Part shown: positions 10,296-21,037 of the stretch, piece after piece
Layout of the letters: each line of letters opens with the position of its first letter
How positions within the stretch are numbered: position 1 is the first letter of the stretch
DNA from: Dehalococcoides mccartyi
GTDB lineage: Bacteria; Chloroflexota; Dehalococcoidia; GIF9; DYGU01
DNA: 64,000 bases
Direction: 5' to 3'
NCBI GenBank assembly: GCA_020724525.1
Contig: DYGU01000005.1
Location: forward strand, 36,529-100,528
Notes under the pieces: model-generated
What the model saw: the letters and a program-made list of their open reading frames with translations, nothing else
Told to the model about the DNA's origin: nothing
Databases searched by the model: none
Program-made: the position numbers and the translations under genes

Positions 10296-10748
10296 TTGAA
10301 AGTCATCTTTTTAGAGGACATATCCAATAAAGCTAAGAGAGGGGAAATCAAGGAAGTGGCTGATGGCTATGCCCGAAACTTCCTATTGCCCAGAGGGTTA
10401 GCCATGTTAGCCACTAAAAGAGCGCTTCAAACTGCCCAAATTCAACTTCAACAGCAGACTCAGCGCCAGGCTAAGGAAGAAGTCAAATTAGGCGAACTGA
10501 GGCATCAGATTGATGGAACTAAAGTCTATTTCTACGCCCGGGCAGGAGCTGAAGGACGCCTCTTTGGCTCCATCACTACCTCAGACATAGCCCAAGAACT
10601 CAGTAAAATAACTGGTTTTCCCATCGACAAGAGAAAAATCATGCTGGATAAGCCCTTGCGTGAACTTGGTAGCCATGAGGTGATAATCAAGCCGTCCAAA
10701 GATATCGACATCAAAATCGCTGTAGTCATTGAAGAACGGAAGGTCTAA
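10296..10748 (+). CDS. rplI: 50S ribosomal protein L9
   Basis: [36 protein letters not shown]. Confidence 0.95.
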   Translation: MKVIFLEDISNKAKRGEIKEVADGYARNFLLPRGLAMLATKRALQTAQIQLQQQTQRQAKEEVKLGELRHQIDGTKVYFYARAGAEGRLFGSITTSDIAQELSKITGFPIDKRKIMLDKPLRELGSHEVIIKPSKDIDIKIAVVIEERKV

Positions 10749-10750
10749 AT

Positions 10751-12127
10751 ATGGTTAATGAAAAGCTGCCTCCCCATGACATTGAAGCCGAAGAGGCAGT
10801 AATTGGGTCTCTCCTCATAGATGGCGAAGCCATATTTAAAGTTGCCACTTTTCTCACTCCCCAAGATTTCTTTAGAGAAAATAACCAATGGATTTACGAG
10901 GCTTGTCTTTCTCTGTATCACCGTAATGAAGGTATCAACCAAATCACCGTGGCTCGCGAACTGGCGCACCGAGAAAGACTTGAAGAAGTTGGCGGCGCTG
11001 CCTATTTAAGCCACCTTATTTCTACGGTACCCACCCCTTTACACATTGAGTATTATGCCCGAATTGTTTCAAATCTGGCGGTGATGCGGCGTCTGATCAG
11101 TGCCGGGGGACAAATTGCCGCCATTGGCTATGAAGCTGAGCCGGATGTTGAAGTTGCCCTTAGTCGAGCTGAGGATATCCTCTTCAAAGTTCGCCAGAGA
11201 CAAAGGACTCGAGATTTCATTCCAATTCGGCAAGTTCTTGACCAGTATTTTGAAGAGACCAGACCGGTCATACACCGAGAGGGAGAGATTCCGCACGTTC
11301 TTGCTGGCTTTAACGCCTTAGACGATTTTCTGGGTGGGTTACAACGCTCAGACCTGATTATTCTGGCGGCAAGACCAAGTTTAGGTAAAACTGGCTTAGC
11401 TCTTGGTATTGCCAGAAACGCTGCCGTTAATCAGCGTGCCTGTGTCGCCTTCTTCAGCCTCGAGATGTCCCGGGAAGCTGTAGTGCAACGTCTTCTGGCA
11501 AGTGAATCTAATGTCGACTTAAGACGTCTTCGCCTTGGTCTCTATACTGAGGAAGAAGAAAGGAAAATCATGGACGGCAGTGGTGTACTTTCAGAAGCAC
11601 CTATTTATATTGATGACTCACCCCAGCCCAGAGCCATAGAAATGCGAAGCAAAGCTCGCCGTCTCCACTTTGAGAAAGGGATTGACTTGGTCGTCATTGA
11701 TTACCTTCAATTGATACGGGGAGATACCAGAACTGAAAACCGAGTACAGGAGATTAGCGAGATAACCCGTGCCTTAAAAGCCTTGGCTCGAGAGTTAGAT
11801 AGACCCGTACTTGTTGTATCTCAGTTGAGCCGCGCTGTAGAGTGGCGAGCTTCTCATATCCCCCAACTATCTGACCTCAGAGAGAGCGGCAGCATTGAAC
11901 AGGATGCTGATGTTGTCCTCTTTATCTACCGCCCCGAAGTATACTACCCTACACCAGAAGAGTGGTACAAAGACCACGACATTGACCGGGAACCCTATCC
12001 AAAGGGTATTGCTGACATTATTATAGCCAAGCATCGCAACGGACCCACTGGGACTGTTAAACTGCGTTTTTTGGCTCGAACCGCTAAATTCGATAATTTA
12101 GAAATTGAAACCATCCCAACCCCCTAA
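10751..12127 (+). CDS. dnaB: replicative DNA helicase
   Basis: LPPHDIEAEEAVIGSLL; AARPSLGKTGLALGIARN; DYLQLIRG; SDLRESGSIEQDADVV. Confidence 0.96.
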   Translation: MVNEKLPPHDIEAEEAVIGSLLIDGEAIFKVATFLTPQDFFRENNQWIYEACLSLYHRNEGINQITVARELAHRERLEEVGGAAYLSHLISTVPTPLHIEYYARIVSNLAVMRRLISAGGQIAAIGYEAEPDVEVALSRAEDILFKVRQRQRTRDFIPIRQVLDQYFEETRPVIHREGEIPHVLAGFNALDDFLGGLQRSDLIILAARPSLGKTGLALGIARNAAVNQRACVAFFSLEMSREAVVQRLLASESNVDLRRLRLGLYTEEEERKIMDGSGVLSEAPIYIDDSPQPRAIEMRSKARRLHFEKGIDLVVIDYLQLIRGDTRTENRVQEISEITRALKALARELDRPVLVVSQLSRAVEWRASHIPQLSDLRESGSIEQDADVVLFIYRPEVYYPTPEEWYKDHDIDREPYPKGIADIIIAKHRNGPTGTVKLRFLARTAKFDNLEIETIPTP

Positions 12128-12202
12128 ACAGAAAATCTAACACAAGATATAATAGAATTAATAATTGTGAACTCATTATAAAGAGCTTAAGGAAAAGGAA
12201 AC

Positions 12203-12922
12203 ATGAGCCCAACGTTTTCCGGTTTTCCAGCAAAAGCTGAATGCACTTCTGTTCCCAATATATTCTTTACCCAGATAATGCCCGAAATTGAAGATATGAA
12301 TGAACTTAAAACAACCTTACACATTTTTCGGGTAATCTACCTCAAGCGTGGCTATCCCCGCTTTGCAACTCTTAATGAGCTTTTGAGTGATTCAACACTA
12401 ATGTCAGGAATAAAAGATAAAGACAAATCCCCAACCCAATCTCTTCATCATGCCTTAAACTTGGCAGTTCAGCGGGGAACTATCTTACATCTGACCCTAA
12501 AGAAAGACAACCAATCTGAAGAAGTTTATTTCCTTAATACCCCAGCCGATAGAAAAGCTATGAACCAGATTCGGGAAGGCAAATTCCCTTTGGAGGGTCT
12601 AAAAGTAGCTAAAGAGTCCACCACAGCTATCACCCAACCCCCTGATATATTCACCCTCTATGAGCAAAATATTGGTATGTTGACTCCTATGATTGCTGAC
12701 GAACTTCGGGAAGCCGAAAAACTTTATCCTCCAGAATGGATCCAGGATGCTTTTAAGGAAGCAGTCACTCTGAATAAACGTAACTGGAAATATATTGCCC
12801 GTATTCTGGAACGGTGGGCAACCGAAGGTAAAGATGATGGAAAGACTCGGAGATATTCTGAAAAGGCGACTGACCCCAACAAATATATCAGGGGCAAATA
12901 CGGACACCTGGTCAAGCGCTGA
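12203..12922 (+). CDS. DnaD-domain protein (putative primosomal component)
   Basis: C-terminal FTLYEQNIGMLTPMIADELREAEKLYPPEWIQDAFKEAVTLNKRNWKYIARILERWATEG. Confidence 0.8.
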   Translation: MSPTFSGFPAKAECTSVPNIFFTQIMPEIEDMNELKTTLHIFRVIYLKRGYPRFATLNELLSDSTLMSGIKDKDKSPTQSLHHALNLAVQRGTILHLTLKKDNQSEEVYFLNTPADRKAMNQIREGKFPLEGLKVAKESTTAITQPPDIFTLYEQNIGMLTPMIADELREAEKLYPPEWIQDAFKEAVTLNKRNWKYIARILERWATEGKDDGKTRRYSEKATDPNKYIRGKYGHLVKR

Positions 12923-14258
12923 CCAAACTCAGGAACTACCAGCATCTCCAGATTGTCCTCAGTGCAAAGGTGCCGGTTTTGTCTATCCCCGACTGGCTTC
13001 CGGAAAGCCTGATTTTAGCCGAACCGTACCTTGCCATTGTATCCAGGGTAAACTCCAACAAGAAAAGCTCACTTACCTTGGACAATATAGTAATTTAGCT
13101 TCCCTTTCCCATCTTACCTTTGGAACTCTCCTGCCTACAGGAAGACAGGGGTATATCGTTTCCCAGCAATACTTTTCCCGCGCCTATGAAGCTGCCAAAA
13201 GCTTTGCTGCTAACCCTAAAGGCTGGCTCATACTCCTCGGTCCAAGCGGCTGTGGTAAAACCCATCTGGCTTGTGCTATCGCCAATTATCGCCTGAGTTT
13301 GGGACAGCCTGCTTTCTATATAGGGACAAGCGACCTTCTTGACCATTTGCGCTCCGCTTTCACCCCGACCGCAGACACCTCCTATGACGAACTCTTCGAA
13401 CAGGTCAAGAGCACCCCCCTTCTTATCCTGGACGACTTAAGCTTAACCGGAGCTACACCTTGGGCGAAAGAGAAATTAGAACAACTCCTTAACCATCGCT
13501 TTAATATCAGAATGCCTACGGTAATCACCACCGATGTGCCCCTGGAAAAATTGGAGGAGCGGGTACGCATGAAGTTAACTGACCCTGATTTATGTCAGGT
13601 TATTATAGTTGAGGAAAGACTCCAGCCAAGCTTGGAACTCTTAAGAAGCCAAGACCAGGAGCGACTCCGTAAAATGACTTTTAACAATTTCGACCACAAA
13701 CGGCTTAATTTGTTACCAGAGCAACGTCAGAATTTGGAGCAGGTTTTTCGTATTGCTCTCAATTTTGCCCAATCTCCTCAGGGTTGGCTGGTGCTTCAAG
13801 GTGTTAACGGCTGCGGCAAGACCCACTTAGCTGCCGCCATTGCCAACTACCAGCGTCAAGCTGGTAAGTCTGTTACCTTTGTAATTGTTCCTGAGCTTCT
13901 TGACCACCTTCGCTCAGCATTCAGTCCAGAAAGTAAAGTCTCCTATGATGAACTTTTCGAGAAAGTCAAGAAGGCTCCTCTTCTAATTCTGGACGATTTT
14001 GGAGAGCAAACAACCACAGCCTGGGTCCAAGAAAAACTCTATCAATTAATTAACTACCGGTATAATGCCCAGCTACCAACTGTAATTACTACCTGTTTTG
14101 CCTTGGAAGAAATTGAAAGTCGCATCAGCTCTCGGATGGCAGACCCAAGCCTTAGTCTTGTTTTCAACATCATTGCCCCTGATTATCGCAGCGACTTAAA
14201 AGCCAGCCGAACTGCCAAATTCTCCGAAAAAATCCGGAGACAAAGCCACCGAGGTTAG
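12834..14258 (+). CDS. tandem DnaC-like AAA+ ATPase (two ATPase domains, N-terminal zinc motif), putative helicase loader
   Basis: Two Walker A motifs (GPSGCGKTHLACAIANY, GVNGCGKTHLAAAIANY) and two Walker B motifs (LLILDDLS, LLILDDFG); CPQCKGAGF...CHC. Start set at MMERLGDILK rather than the ORF-track start. Confidence 0.85.
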   Translation: MMERLGDILKRRLTPTNISGANTDTWSSADQTQELPASPDCPQCKGAGFVYPRLASGKPDFSRTVPCHCIQGKLQQEKLTYLGQYSNLASLSHLTFGTLLPTGRQGYIVSQQYFSRAYEAAKSFAANPKGWLILLGPSGCGKTHLACAIANYRLSLGQPAFYIGTSDLLDHLRSAFTPTADTSYDELFEQVKSTPLLILDDLSLTGATPWAKEKLEQLLNHRFNIRMPTVITTDVPLEKLEERVRMKLTDPDLCQVIIVEERLQPSLELLRSQDQERLRKMTFNNFDHKRLNLLPEQRQNLEQVFRIALNFAQSPQGWLVLQGVNGCGKTHLAAAIANYQRQAGKSVTFVIVPELLDHLRSAFSPESKVSYDELFEKVKKAPLLILDDFGEQTTTAWVQEKLYQLINYRYNAQLPTVITTCFALEEIESRISSRMADPSLSLVFNIIAPDYRSDLKASRTAKFSEKIRRQSHRG

Positions 14259-14336
14259 AAATTTCCGCCTCTTCCACTCCTTGCAACCTAAAACCTTTCC
14301 TGTTAGAATTAGGAGGTTTTATTAGAGGATGCTGAA

Positions 14337-14840
14337 GTGGTAAATCTACCAGTATTAGTCCTTAATCAGAACTACCAACCTCTAAATATCTGTCGAGTCC
14401 GTCGGGCTGTAGTGCTCCTTTTTTGCGGAAAAGCCGAAGCCTTAGAAAACGGTTTAGGAGTGCTCCACACCATTGATGGCGCCTATCCCATACCCTCGGT
14501 AATTCGGCTCGCTTATCTCGTCAAGCGACCTCGACTCCAAAGAAAACTAACTAAGTTTGAGGTTTTTAATCGCGACCACTATGTCTGCCAGTATTGCGGG
14601 CGGGAAGCAAGGGAACTTACCTTAGACCATGTTATTCCCCGACGGCGTGGCGGTATGCATACTTGGGAAAATGTGATTAGTGCCTGTGTACCTTGCAATC
14701 GACGTAAGGCAGGACGCACTCCTCAAGAAGCCGGTATGAAACTCATCCGCCAACCTCAACCTCCCCGCGACGGTCATTTCTATGTACCTTATCACCAGCG
14801 CCATCTCAATAAAGAGTGGCAAAAATATTTAAACCAATGA
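14337..14840 (+). CDS. HNH endonuclease
   Basis: VCQYCGREARELTLDHVIPRRRGGMHTWENVISACVPCNRRKAGRTPQEAGM. Confidence 0.9.
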   Translation: MVNLPVLVLNQNYQPLNICRVRRAVVLLFCGKAEALENGLGVLHTIDGAYPIPSVIRLAYLVKRPRLQRKLTKFEVFNRDHYVCQYCGREARELTLDHVIPRRRGGMHTWENVISACVPCNRRKAGRTPQEAGMKLIRQPQPPRDGHFYVPYHQRHLNKEWQKYLNQ

Positions 14841-14854
14841 AGCTCTTTGCTCTT

Positions 14855-15667
14855 TTACCTCTTTTCTTCCCAGGCTACCTGACTAACGGGTAATTCTATC
14901 ATACCTTCACTTTCCAACTCTACCAGCACTGTCTCCTTTAATGGGTTAACACTAACTACCTTAGCTTTTCCAGAAGAGGTAACTACCCATTGTCCTACCT
15001 GGGGCAATTTCTCTTTCATCATCCGATATTGTTCACTTTCATACCCTAAACAGCATAATAAGCGCCCGCAAATACCAGAAATTTTCATCGGGGTAAGAGA
15101 CAACCCCTGTTCCTTTGCCATCCGGATGGAAACAGGGGTAAAATCATCAAGAAAGGTCAGGCAACACAAAGGACGACCACACCTGCCTATCCCCCCCACG
15201 AGTTTAGCTTCATCCCTTGCCCCTACCTGCTTCAATTCAACCCGCCCCTTAAGACTGCGCCTCAATCTTCGTACCAGTTCCCGGAAATCCACCCTTTCCT
15301 CAGCACTGAAAAAAATTGTTATATACGTACCATCAAAATTGGACTGAGCCGAAAGAACCTTCATGAGTATATTAAGCTGGCTGACTAACTCACGACATTT
15401 CTTTACTGCTTCTCTTTCCTTCTCTCGCGATTGTTGCAGTTGCTCTATGTCCTCGGTTTGAGCTTTGCGTAATACAGACTTTGTAGGTTGGCTTACTTTA
15501 CTAAACATCACCTGTTCGGGAATAAAAACAACCCTGCCTAATTCCAGACCATGGCTGGTCTCCACCACTACCAAATTATTTACTTCTAAGGATATATCAT
15601 CAGAATTAAAGTAATATACTTTGCCGGCTTGCCTAAAACGTACCCCAACGATTTTAAATTTAAACAT
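14855..15667 (-). CDS. PSP1-domain protein (YaaT-like)
   Basis: GIGRCGRPLCCLTFLDDFTPVSIRMAKEQGLSL...GICGRLLCCLGYE. Confidence 0.9.
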   Translation of the reverse strand: MFKFKIVGVRFRQAGKVYYFNSDDISLEVNNLVVVETSHGLELGRVVFIPEQVMFSKVSQPTKSVLRKAQTEDIEQLQQSREKEREAVKKCRELVSQLNILMKVLSAQSNFDGTYITIFFSAEERVDFRELVRRLRRSLKGRVELKQVGARDEAKLVGGIGRCGRPLCCLTFLDDFTPVSIRMAKEQGLSLTPMKISGICGRLLCCLGYESEQYRMMKEKLPQVGQWVVTSSGKAKVVSVNPLKETVLVELESEGMIELPVSQVAWEEKR

Positions 15668-15669
15668 GA

Positions 15670-16704
15670 CTAATTCCTACTCTTTCTGTCTTTTACCTTC
15701 ATAGGCATATCTAACATCATTGTCTCCAGAGCTAAACGGGGGTTGACATTGTGGTAAATTTGTTCCAATGTCTCTTGCAAACTAATTACAAAATCCTTAA
15801 TTTGAGTCAAAGGGAACTGCTTTGCCCATTCTTCAAGCGCTGCTCGGCAATCAATGTTTATAACGGCATCTTTAAGCCCACTTTTGACCAACATTAAATC
15901 TCGCCACCACATAAGCCAGAGCTCCATCACCCTAAAGCCAGATTTTCGTTCCTTCTCAAAACGGGTGGCTAATTCCGCTGCGCAATTGAACCGCTCCTCC
16001 CAATCACCCCCGAGCACCGAAATGAGCTCTTTTAATATCTGGTCTCGCTCCTCCAATTGAGTCTCGTTCTCCAAAGCACCCAAAGCCCAACCAAGACAAC
16101 CACGACTGAGACGAGCCAAAAGTTCAGCTTTATCCGGTAGAACATTATAAGACTCAAATAATGTCTTTCTTATTTCAGCCACAGTCATCGGCTTCAATTC
16201 AAGACGCTGACAGCGAGAAACAACTGTAGGCAAGAGTCGTCCCTCCTGGCTCGTCAACAGGAGGAAGACCACACGAGAGGGTGGCTCTTCCAGAAGTTTA
16301 AGGAGACAATTAGCTGCCTCAGTGGATAAGTTGTCAGCACCGTCAAAAATAAACACCTTATACTTACCCTCAAAGGGAGGCAAATTAGCTACATGCTGAA
16401 TCTCTTTAACTTCATTAATACCTATCTCAAACTGGGAGGGGCTCCCTGACAGGTTTTCGGCTGAGGCTAAACTTATTATCCGAACATCGGTGTGGTTGCC
16501 TTCGTCAATCCTGAGACAAGACCGACACTGACCACAGGGTGGGGTAGCACCTTGACAGTTCAGAGCTTGCGCCAGATTAAGAGCCAAAGTGCCTTTACCT
16601 ACTTGGGGTGGACCAACAATGAGATAGGCATGGGCTAAACTACCTTCGGTAAGACTGCACTTAAGCAAAGCTAAAGTCTTTTCTTGACCTATTACTCGCC
16701 ACAT
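15670..16704 (-). CDS. holB: DNA polymerase III subunit delta'
   Basis: HAYLIVGPPQVGKGTLALNLAQALNC...CGQCRSC...LLKLLEEPPSRVVFLLLTS. Confidence 0.93.
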   Translation of the reverse strand: MWRVIGQEKTLALLKCSLTEGSLAHAYLIVGPPQVGKGTLALNLAQALNCQGATPPCGQCRSCLRIDEGNHTDVRIISLASAENLSGSPSQFEIGINEVKEIQHVANLPPFEGKYKVFIFDGADNLSTEAANCLLKLLEEPPSRVVFLLLTSQEGRLLPTVVSRCQRLELKPMTVAEIRKTLFESYNVLPDKAELLARLSRGCLGWALGALENETQLEERDQILKELISVLGGDWEERFNCAAELATRFEKERKSGFRVMELWLMWWRDLMLVKSGLKDAVINIDCRAALEEWAKQFPLTQIKDFVISLQETLEQIYHNVNPRLALETMMLDMPMKVKDRKSRN

Positions 16705-18032
16705 TAAATAACATCCAATCTCATTAAATCCTGATAGGTCTCCCGTTTTCGAGTAAGACGGGACTTACCTTCTTTTACCATGACAACAGCCGGTCTTGGG
16801 ATAGCGTTGTAATTACTTGCCATAGCTAAACAGTAAGCACCTGACACTGGTATGGCAATGATATCCCCCGCATTCACTGATGGTAGAGGGACATCTCTGA
16901 CTAAAACGTCACCCGACTGGCAAAACTTACCGGCAATAGTAACTGTCTCTGAATCTCTTTCTTGAGCCCGATTAGCCACCACAGCTTCGTATCTGGCATC
17001 GTAGAGGGCTGGGCGGATATTATCACCTATACCACCATCAACACACACATATTTTCTTACTCCTGGAATGTCCTTTATAGCACCAATTCTGTATAAAGCC
17101 ACTCCAGCTTGCCCCACAATCCCCCTCCCCGGTTCCACAATCAGACGGAATTGAGGCAGTTCCAACTCATCCTGAAGACTAATCAGCCCCGAAGTAATAA
17201 CTTCAGCGTAATCACTTATAGCAGGCACTGGCGAATCTAAAGTATACTGACTGGCAAAACCACCCCCAGGACTGAACTCCTTGAGTTCGAAGCCATGTTT
17301 TTTTTCCGTATCAGCGGCAAAACGTAGAACAAGTTCAATAGCTTGCTGATATGGGAATACCTCAGCTATTGGTGAGCCTAAGTGAAAATGGAACCCGACA
17401 AGATTAAGATGGTGGGCTGACATAGCTCGAGCTACAGCCGTCTCAGCTTGCCCGGTAGCTAAAGGAAAACCAAATTTGCTATCTAGAACCCCAGTAGTAG
17501 TATAGCGATGCGTATGAACATCAACTCCCGGGTTAAGGCGAAGGAGAACATCTTGGGGTATCCCCTTCTTCCCGGCTAATTCATCCAAAAGCTCCATCTC
17601 ATAATCATTATCAACTACAATCCGCCCCACCCCCAACTCCAAAGCCAAGTTCAACTCGGCTGCTGTCTTATTATTCCCATGAAAGTAGACTTTGTCCATA
17701 GGGAAAGATACCGATTGAGCAATACTAAGCCCCCCACCTGAGACAACATCAAGCCCTAAACCTTCTTCCTTAAACAAGAGGGCTAAACTCCGGTTTAGGA
17801 AAGCTTTTGAGGCATAAATAACCAGTGTTTCCGAATAGCGGCTGGTAAATTCATATTTGAACTCACGACACTTGGCTTGTAAGGTAAATTCATCAAAAAC
17901 ATAAAGGGGGGTGCCGTATTCCTCAACTAATTCAGTGACATCACAGCCGCCAATACAAAGATGCCCCGTAGCATCTACTTTCGCCGTCAACGGAAACAGG
18001 CTAATTTTAGATAAATTACTACTAACCAACAT
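16704..18032 (-). CDS. lysA: diaminopimelate decarboxylase
   Basis: TPLYVFDE; YASKAFLNRSLALL; EPGRGIVGQAG; CQSGDVL. Confidence 0.95.
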   Translation of the reverse strand: MLVSSNLSKISLFPLTAKVDATGHLCIGGCDVTELVEEYGTPLYVFDEFTLQAKCREFKYEFTSRYSETLVIYASKAFLNRSLALLFKEEGLGLDVVSGGGLSIAQSVSFPMDKVYFHGNNKTAAELNLALELGVGRIVVDNDYEMELLDELAGKKGIPQDVLLRLNPGVDVHTHRYTTTGVLDSKFGFPLATGQAETAVARAMSAHHLNLVGFHFHLGSPIAEVFPYQQAIELVLRFAADTEKKHGFELKEFSPGGGFASQYTLDSPVPAISDYAEVITSGLISLQDELELPQFRLIVEPGRGIVGQAGVALYRIGAIKDIPGVRKYVCVDGGIGDNIRPALYDARYEAVVANRAQERDSETVTIAGKFCQSGDVLVRDVPLPSVNAGDIIAIPVSGAYCLAMASNYNAIPRPAVVMVKEGKSRLTRKRETYQDLMRLDVI

Positions 18033-18111
18033 TTTCTTGTAACAATGTTATCGTGCTAACTAGCCAGAGTCAAACGTTTCCTCACTGTCATTGCAAGCAA
18101 AGCGAGGAGTA

Positions 18112-19149
18112 TCATGGATAAATGGCTAAAGCCTCAAGGCCACTGGTCTCAGGAAATCCCAGCATCAGATTCATATTCTGAATTGCCTGCCCAGCAGCTC
18201 CCTTGACTAGATTGTCAAGGCAGCTAATTACAATAAGCCGGTTCGTTCTTAAATCAATGGTAGGGTAAACAAGACAAAAGTTATTTCCCCAGGTATGCTT
18301 GGTCTGAGGCGGGATATTTACAACCCTGACAAAAGGCTCATCTCTATAAAAATCGTAATAAAGTTGCCTTAATTTATCTTTACCCCTTTCTCCCCTATCT
18401 ATTTTTCCCTCTTTTAGTTTAGCATAGCAAGAAGTTAGTATACCTCGACTCATAGGTATCAGATGAGGCACAAAGGTTATAGAAAAAGAACTTCCTGGAC
18501 TCAAAGCTTCAAGCTCCTGAACTATCTCCGGGAGATGGCGATGCCCTTCCAGGGCATAAGCAGAAACATTGTCACTGGCTTCAGAAAAATGGGTGGCTAA
18601 ACTTAAAGTCCTACCTGCCCCAGAAATACCAGACTTGCTATCCACAATAATGTCCGGATAAATGAGTTGCTCCTTAACTACTGGGGCTAAAGCTAAGAGA
18701 ACAGCAACCGGATAACAGCCTGGATTAGCTACCAAATTGGCTGAAGCTATCTTATGCCGATAAAACTCAGGTAAGCCATAAACCGCTTCCTTGAGGAATT
18801 CCGGGGCTGGGTGACTAAAGTCATACCAGCCAGGATAGGCGGCAGCATCTTTCAGCCTGAAATCAGCACTAAGGTCGACCACTTTAATGCCTCGCTTAAG
18901 TAAAGGTAGTATGACTTCGGCACTGGCTTTATGGGGCATGGCTGAAAAAGCTAAGTTTACATCACCAAGTTCGGCACTAATAAATGAGTCAACATCCAGG
19001 TGAGGAAAGACATCCTTTAGCCTCTGCCCAATAGCGCTTCTGCCGGTAATTGAGTTAACCCTCACCCTGGGATGTCTATATAACAGCCGGGCTAATTCGG
19101 CACCAGTATAGCCAGTCACATTTATAATACCTACATTAAACTGTTTCAC
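18112..19149 (-). CDS. argC: N-acetyl-gamma-glutamyl-phosphate reductase
   Basis: GIINVTGYTGAELARLLYRHP; NPGCYPVAVLLAL. Confidence 0.95.
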   Translation of the reverse strand: MKQFNVGIINVTGYTGAELARLLYRHPRVRVNSITGRSAIGQRLKDVFPHLDVDSFISAELGDVNLAFSAMPHKASAEVILPLLKRGIKVVDLSADFRLKDAAAYPGWYDFSHPAPEFLKEAVYGLPEFYRHKIASANLVANPGCYPVAVLLALAPVVKEQLIYPDIIVDSKSGISGAGRTLSLATHFSEASDNVSAYALEGHRHLPEIVQELEALSPGSSFSITFVPHLIPMSRGILTSCYAKLKEGKIDRGERGKDKLRQLYYDFYRDEPFVRVVNIPPQTKHTWGNNFCLVYPTIDLRTNRLIVISCLDNLVKGAAGQAIQNMNLMLGFPETSGLEALAIYP

Positions 19150-19151
19150 AG

Positions 19152-20330
19152 CTATCTCTCCACAATCATAGATACGGCTTCACCACCACCAAGACAGGCA
19201 CTTGCCATTCCCTTCTTAGCTCCCGTCTCTTTCATGGCATAGAGAAGGGTTACCAGAATCCGAGCTCCACTACAACCAACAGGATGACCCAGAGCCACTG
19301 CGCCCCCCTTAATATTCACTTTCCCCTCATCAGTACCCAGTTTTCTCATAACAGCCACAGTAGACGAGGCAAAAGCTTCATTAATCTCATGGAGGTCTAT
19401 TTCTTTCTCCTCAAGTCCAGCTTTTTTAAGGACTTTAGGAATAGAATTTATTGGAGCGGCGACTACCAGACGCGTGTCTATTCCGTCTGAACCGTAGGCA
19501 ATAATCTTTGCTACAGGTTCAATGCCGAGTTGACGAGCTTTCTCCTTTGCCATTACCACCACTGCTGCTGCCCCATCCGATATCTTAGACGAATTCCCTG
19601 CCGTTACTGTGCCATCCTTTTTAAAGACAGGAGATAACTTACCCAAAGCCTCCAAACTGGTTTCCTGACGAGGTACTTCATCAGTGTCAAAAATTATCGG
19701 GGCACCTTTCTTTTGTGGAATTTCTACGGGCACTATTTCTTCCTTAAACTTGCCTTCGGCAATAGCCTTCTGTGCTTTCTGATAAGAGCTAAGAGCAAAC
19801 CGGTCTTGGTCCTCTCGACTAACCTTAAACTCCTCAGCTACATTCTCCGCCGTCATTCCCATATGCCAGTCATGGATTACATCCCACAAGCCATCACGAA
19901 CCATACCATCTATTAATTTCCCGTCCCAAAGCCGATAGCCATTCCGAGCTTGAGGCAAATAATAGGGGGCTTGATACATATTTTCCATTCCACCAGCAAC
20001 AACAATATCAGCAGCGTCTAAAGCAATAGCTTGAGCCGCTAACATCACTGCCTTGAGACCCGAGCCACAAACCTTATTTATGGTCAATGCTCCCACATCT
20101 ACTGGCAAACCGGCTAAAAGCATGGCTACTCGAGCTGGATTCTGTCCCAACCCGGTAGGGAGCACATTCCCCATTATCACCTCATCTACATATTCCTTCT
20201 TTATTCCAGCCCTTCTTATAGCTTCAAGAATAACAACCTTACCTAATTCCGTAGCTGAAACATCTTTAAAAGCACCACCAAAGTCATCAATCGCTGTCCT
20301 GACACCACTCACAATAACTACTTCTCTCAT
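19152..20330 (-). CDS. acetyl-CoA acetyltransferase (thiolase)
   Basis: [43 protein letters not shown]. Confidence 0.95.
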   Translation of the reverse strand: MREVVIVSGVRTAIDDFGGAFKDVSATELGKVVILEAIRRAGIKKEYVDEVIMGNVLPTGLGQNPARVAMLLAGLPVDVGALTINKVCGSGLKAVMLAAQAIALDAADIVVAGGMENMYQAPYYLPQARNGYRLWDGKLIDGMVRDGLWDVIHDWHMGMTAENVAEEFKVSREDQDRFALSSYQKAQKAIAEGKFKEEIVPVEIPQKKGAPIIFDTDEVPRQETSLEALGKLSPVFKKDGTVTAGNSSKISDGAAAVVVMAKEKARQLGIEPVAKIIAYGSDGIDTRLVVAAPINSIPKVLKKAGLEEKEIDLHEINEAFASSTVAVMRKLGTDEGKVNIKGGAVALGHPVGCSGARILVTLLYAMKETGAKKGMASACLGGGEAVSMIVER

Positions 20331-20953
20331 TTCCCTTCCTTTCCCAGTTTATCCAAGTGACAGCTGTCGTTGAGAAGTAAAGTAACCGGTGTACCATTTC
20401 TTATTTCAAAAAGATTAATAGCACTAACATCCTGGGCTACCTGCCAGAAACGGGGGTTGTCTAAACCAAGAAAATACAGGATAAGAATCTGACAGACTAC
20501 TTTATGAGAGACCAGCACCACACTCTTTTCCGGATAGTTCCGGAGCAAGTTATCAACACAAGCCACAGCTCTCTCCCTCACCTGACTCAGGCTTTCTCCA
20601 TCAGGAAATCTAACCAGATGAGGACTTTGGAGCTAGAGCCTGTATAAGGTGCTATCCCTGACAGCAGCTTCATCCGGAGATAATCCTTGCCATTGCCCAT
20701 AGTCTATATCAATGAGCCCGGGAAGCAGCTCAACTTCTAATCCCAGGCGTCGGGCTAAAATTTGGGCAGTAGTCTTTGCCCGGGGTAGCGGACTGGAGTA
20801 AATAGCTGCTACTGTCCACCGGGCAACTCTTTCCGCAGTAGCCTCAGCCTGCCTGATTCCCACTTCATTAAGGTCAAGGTTAGCCCGTCCCCGAAATCTC
20901 TCCACCCGGTTCCACTCCGTCTGCCCATGTCTAACCAGAATAATCTGCGTCAT
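20327..20953 (-). pseudogene. histidine phosphatase / phosphoglycerate mutase-like gene with one in-frame TAG
   Basis: Two collinear ORFs in the same frame (20633..20953, 20327..20581) joined by ...STLYRL*LQSPHLVRFPDGESLSQVRERA...; RHGQTEWN active site. Confidence 0.85.
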
Positions 20954-21037
20954 TTTGCCTCATAGTTGCTTCATTTTCTGAACTAAAGTATACTATTATG
21001 GTTACTCTTCTTTGTCAACGGAGTGCGGAGAAAAACT

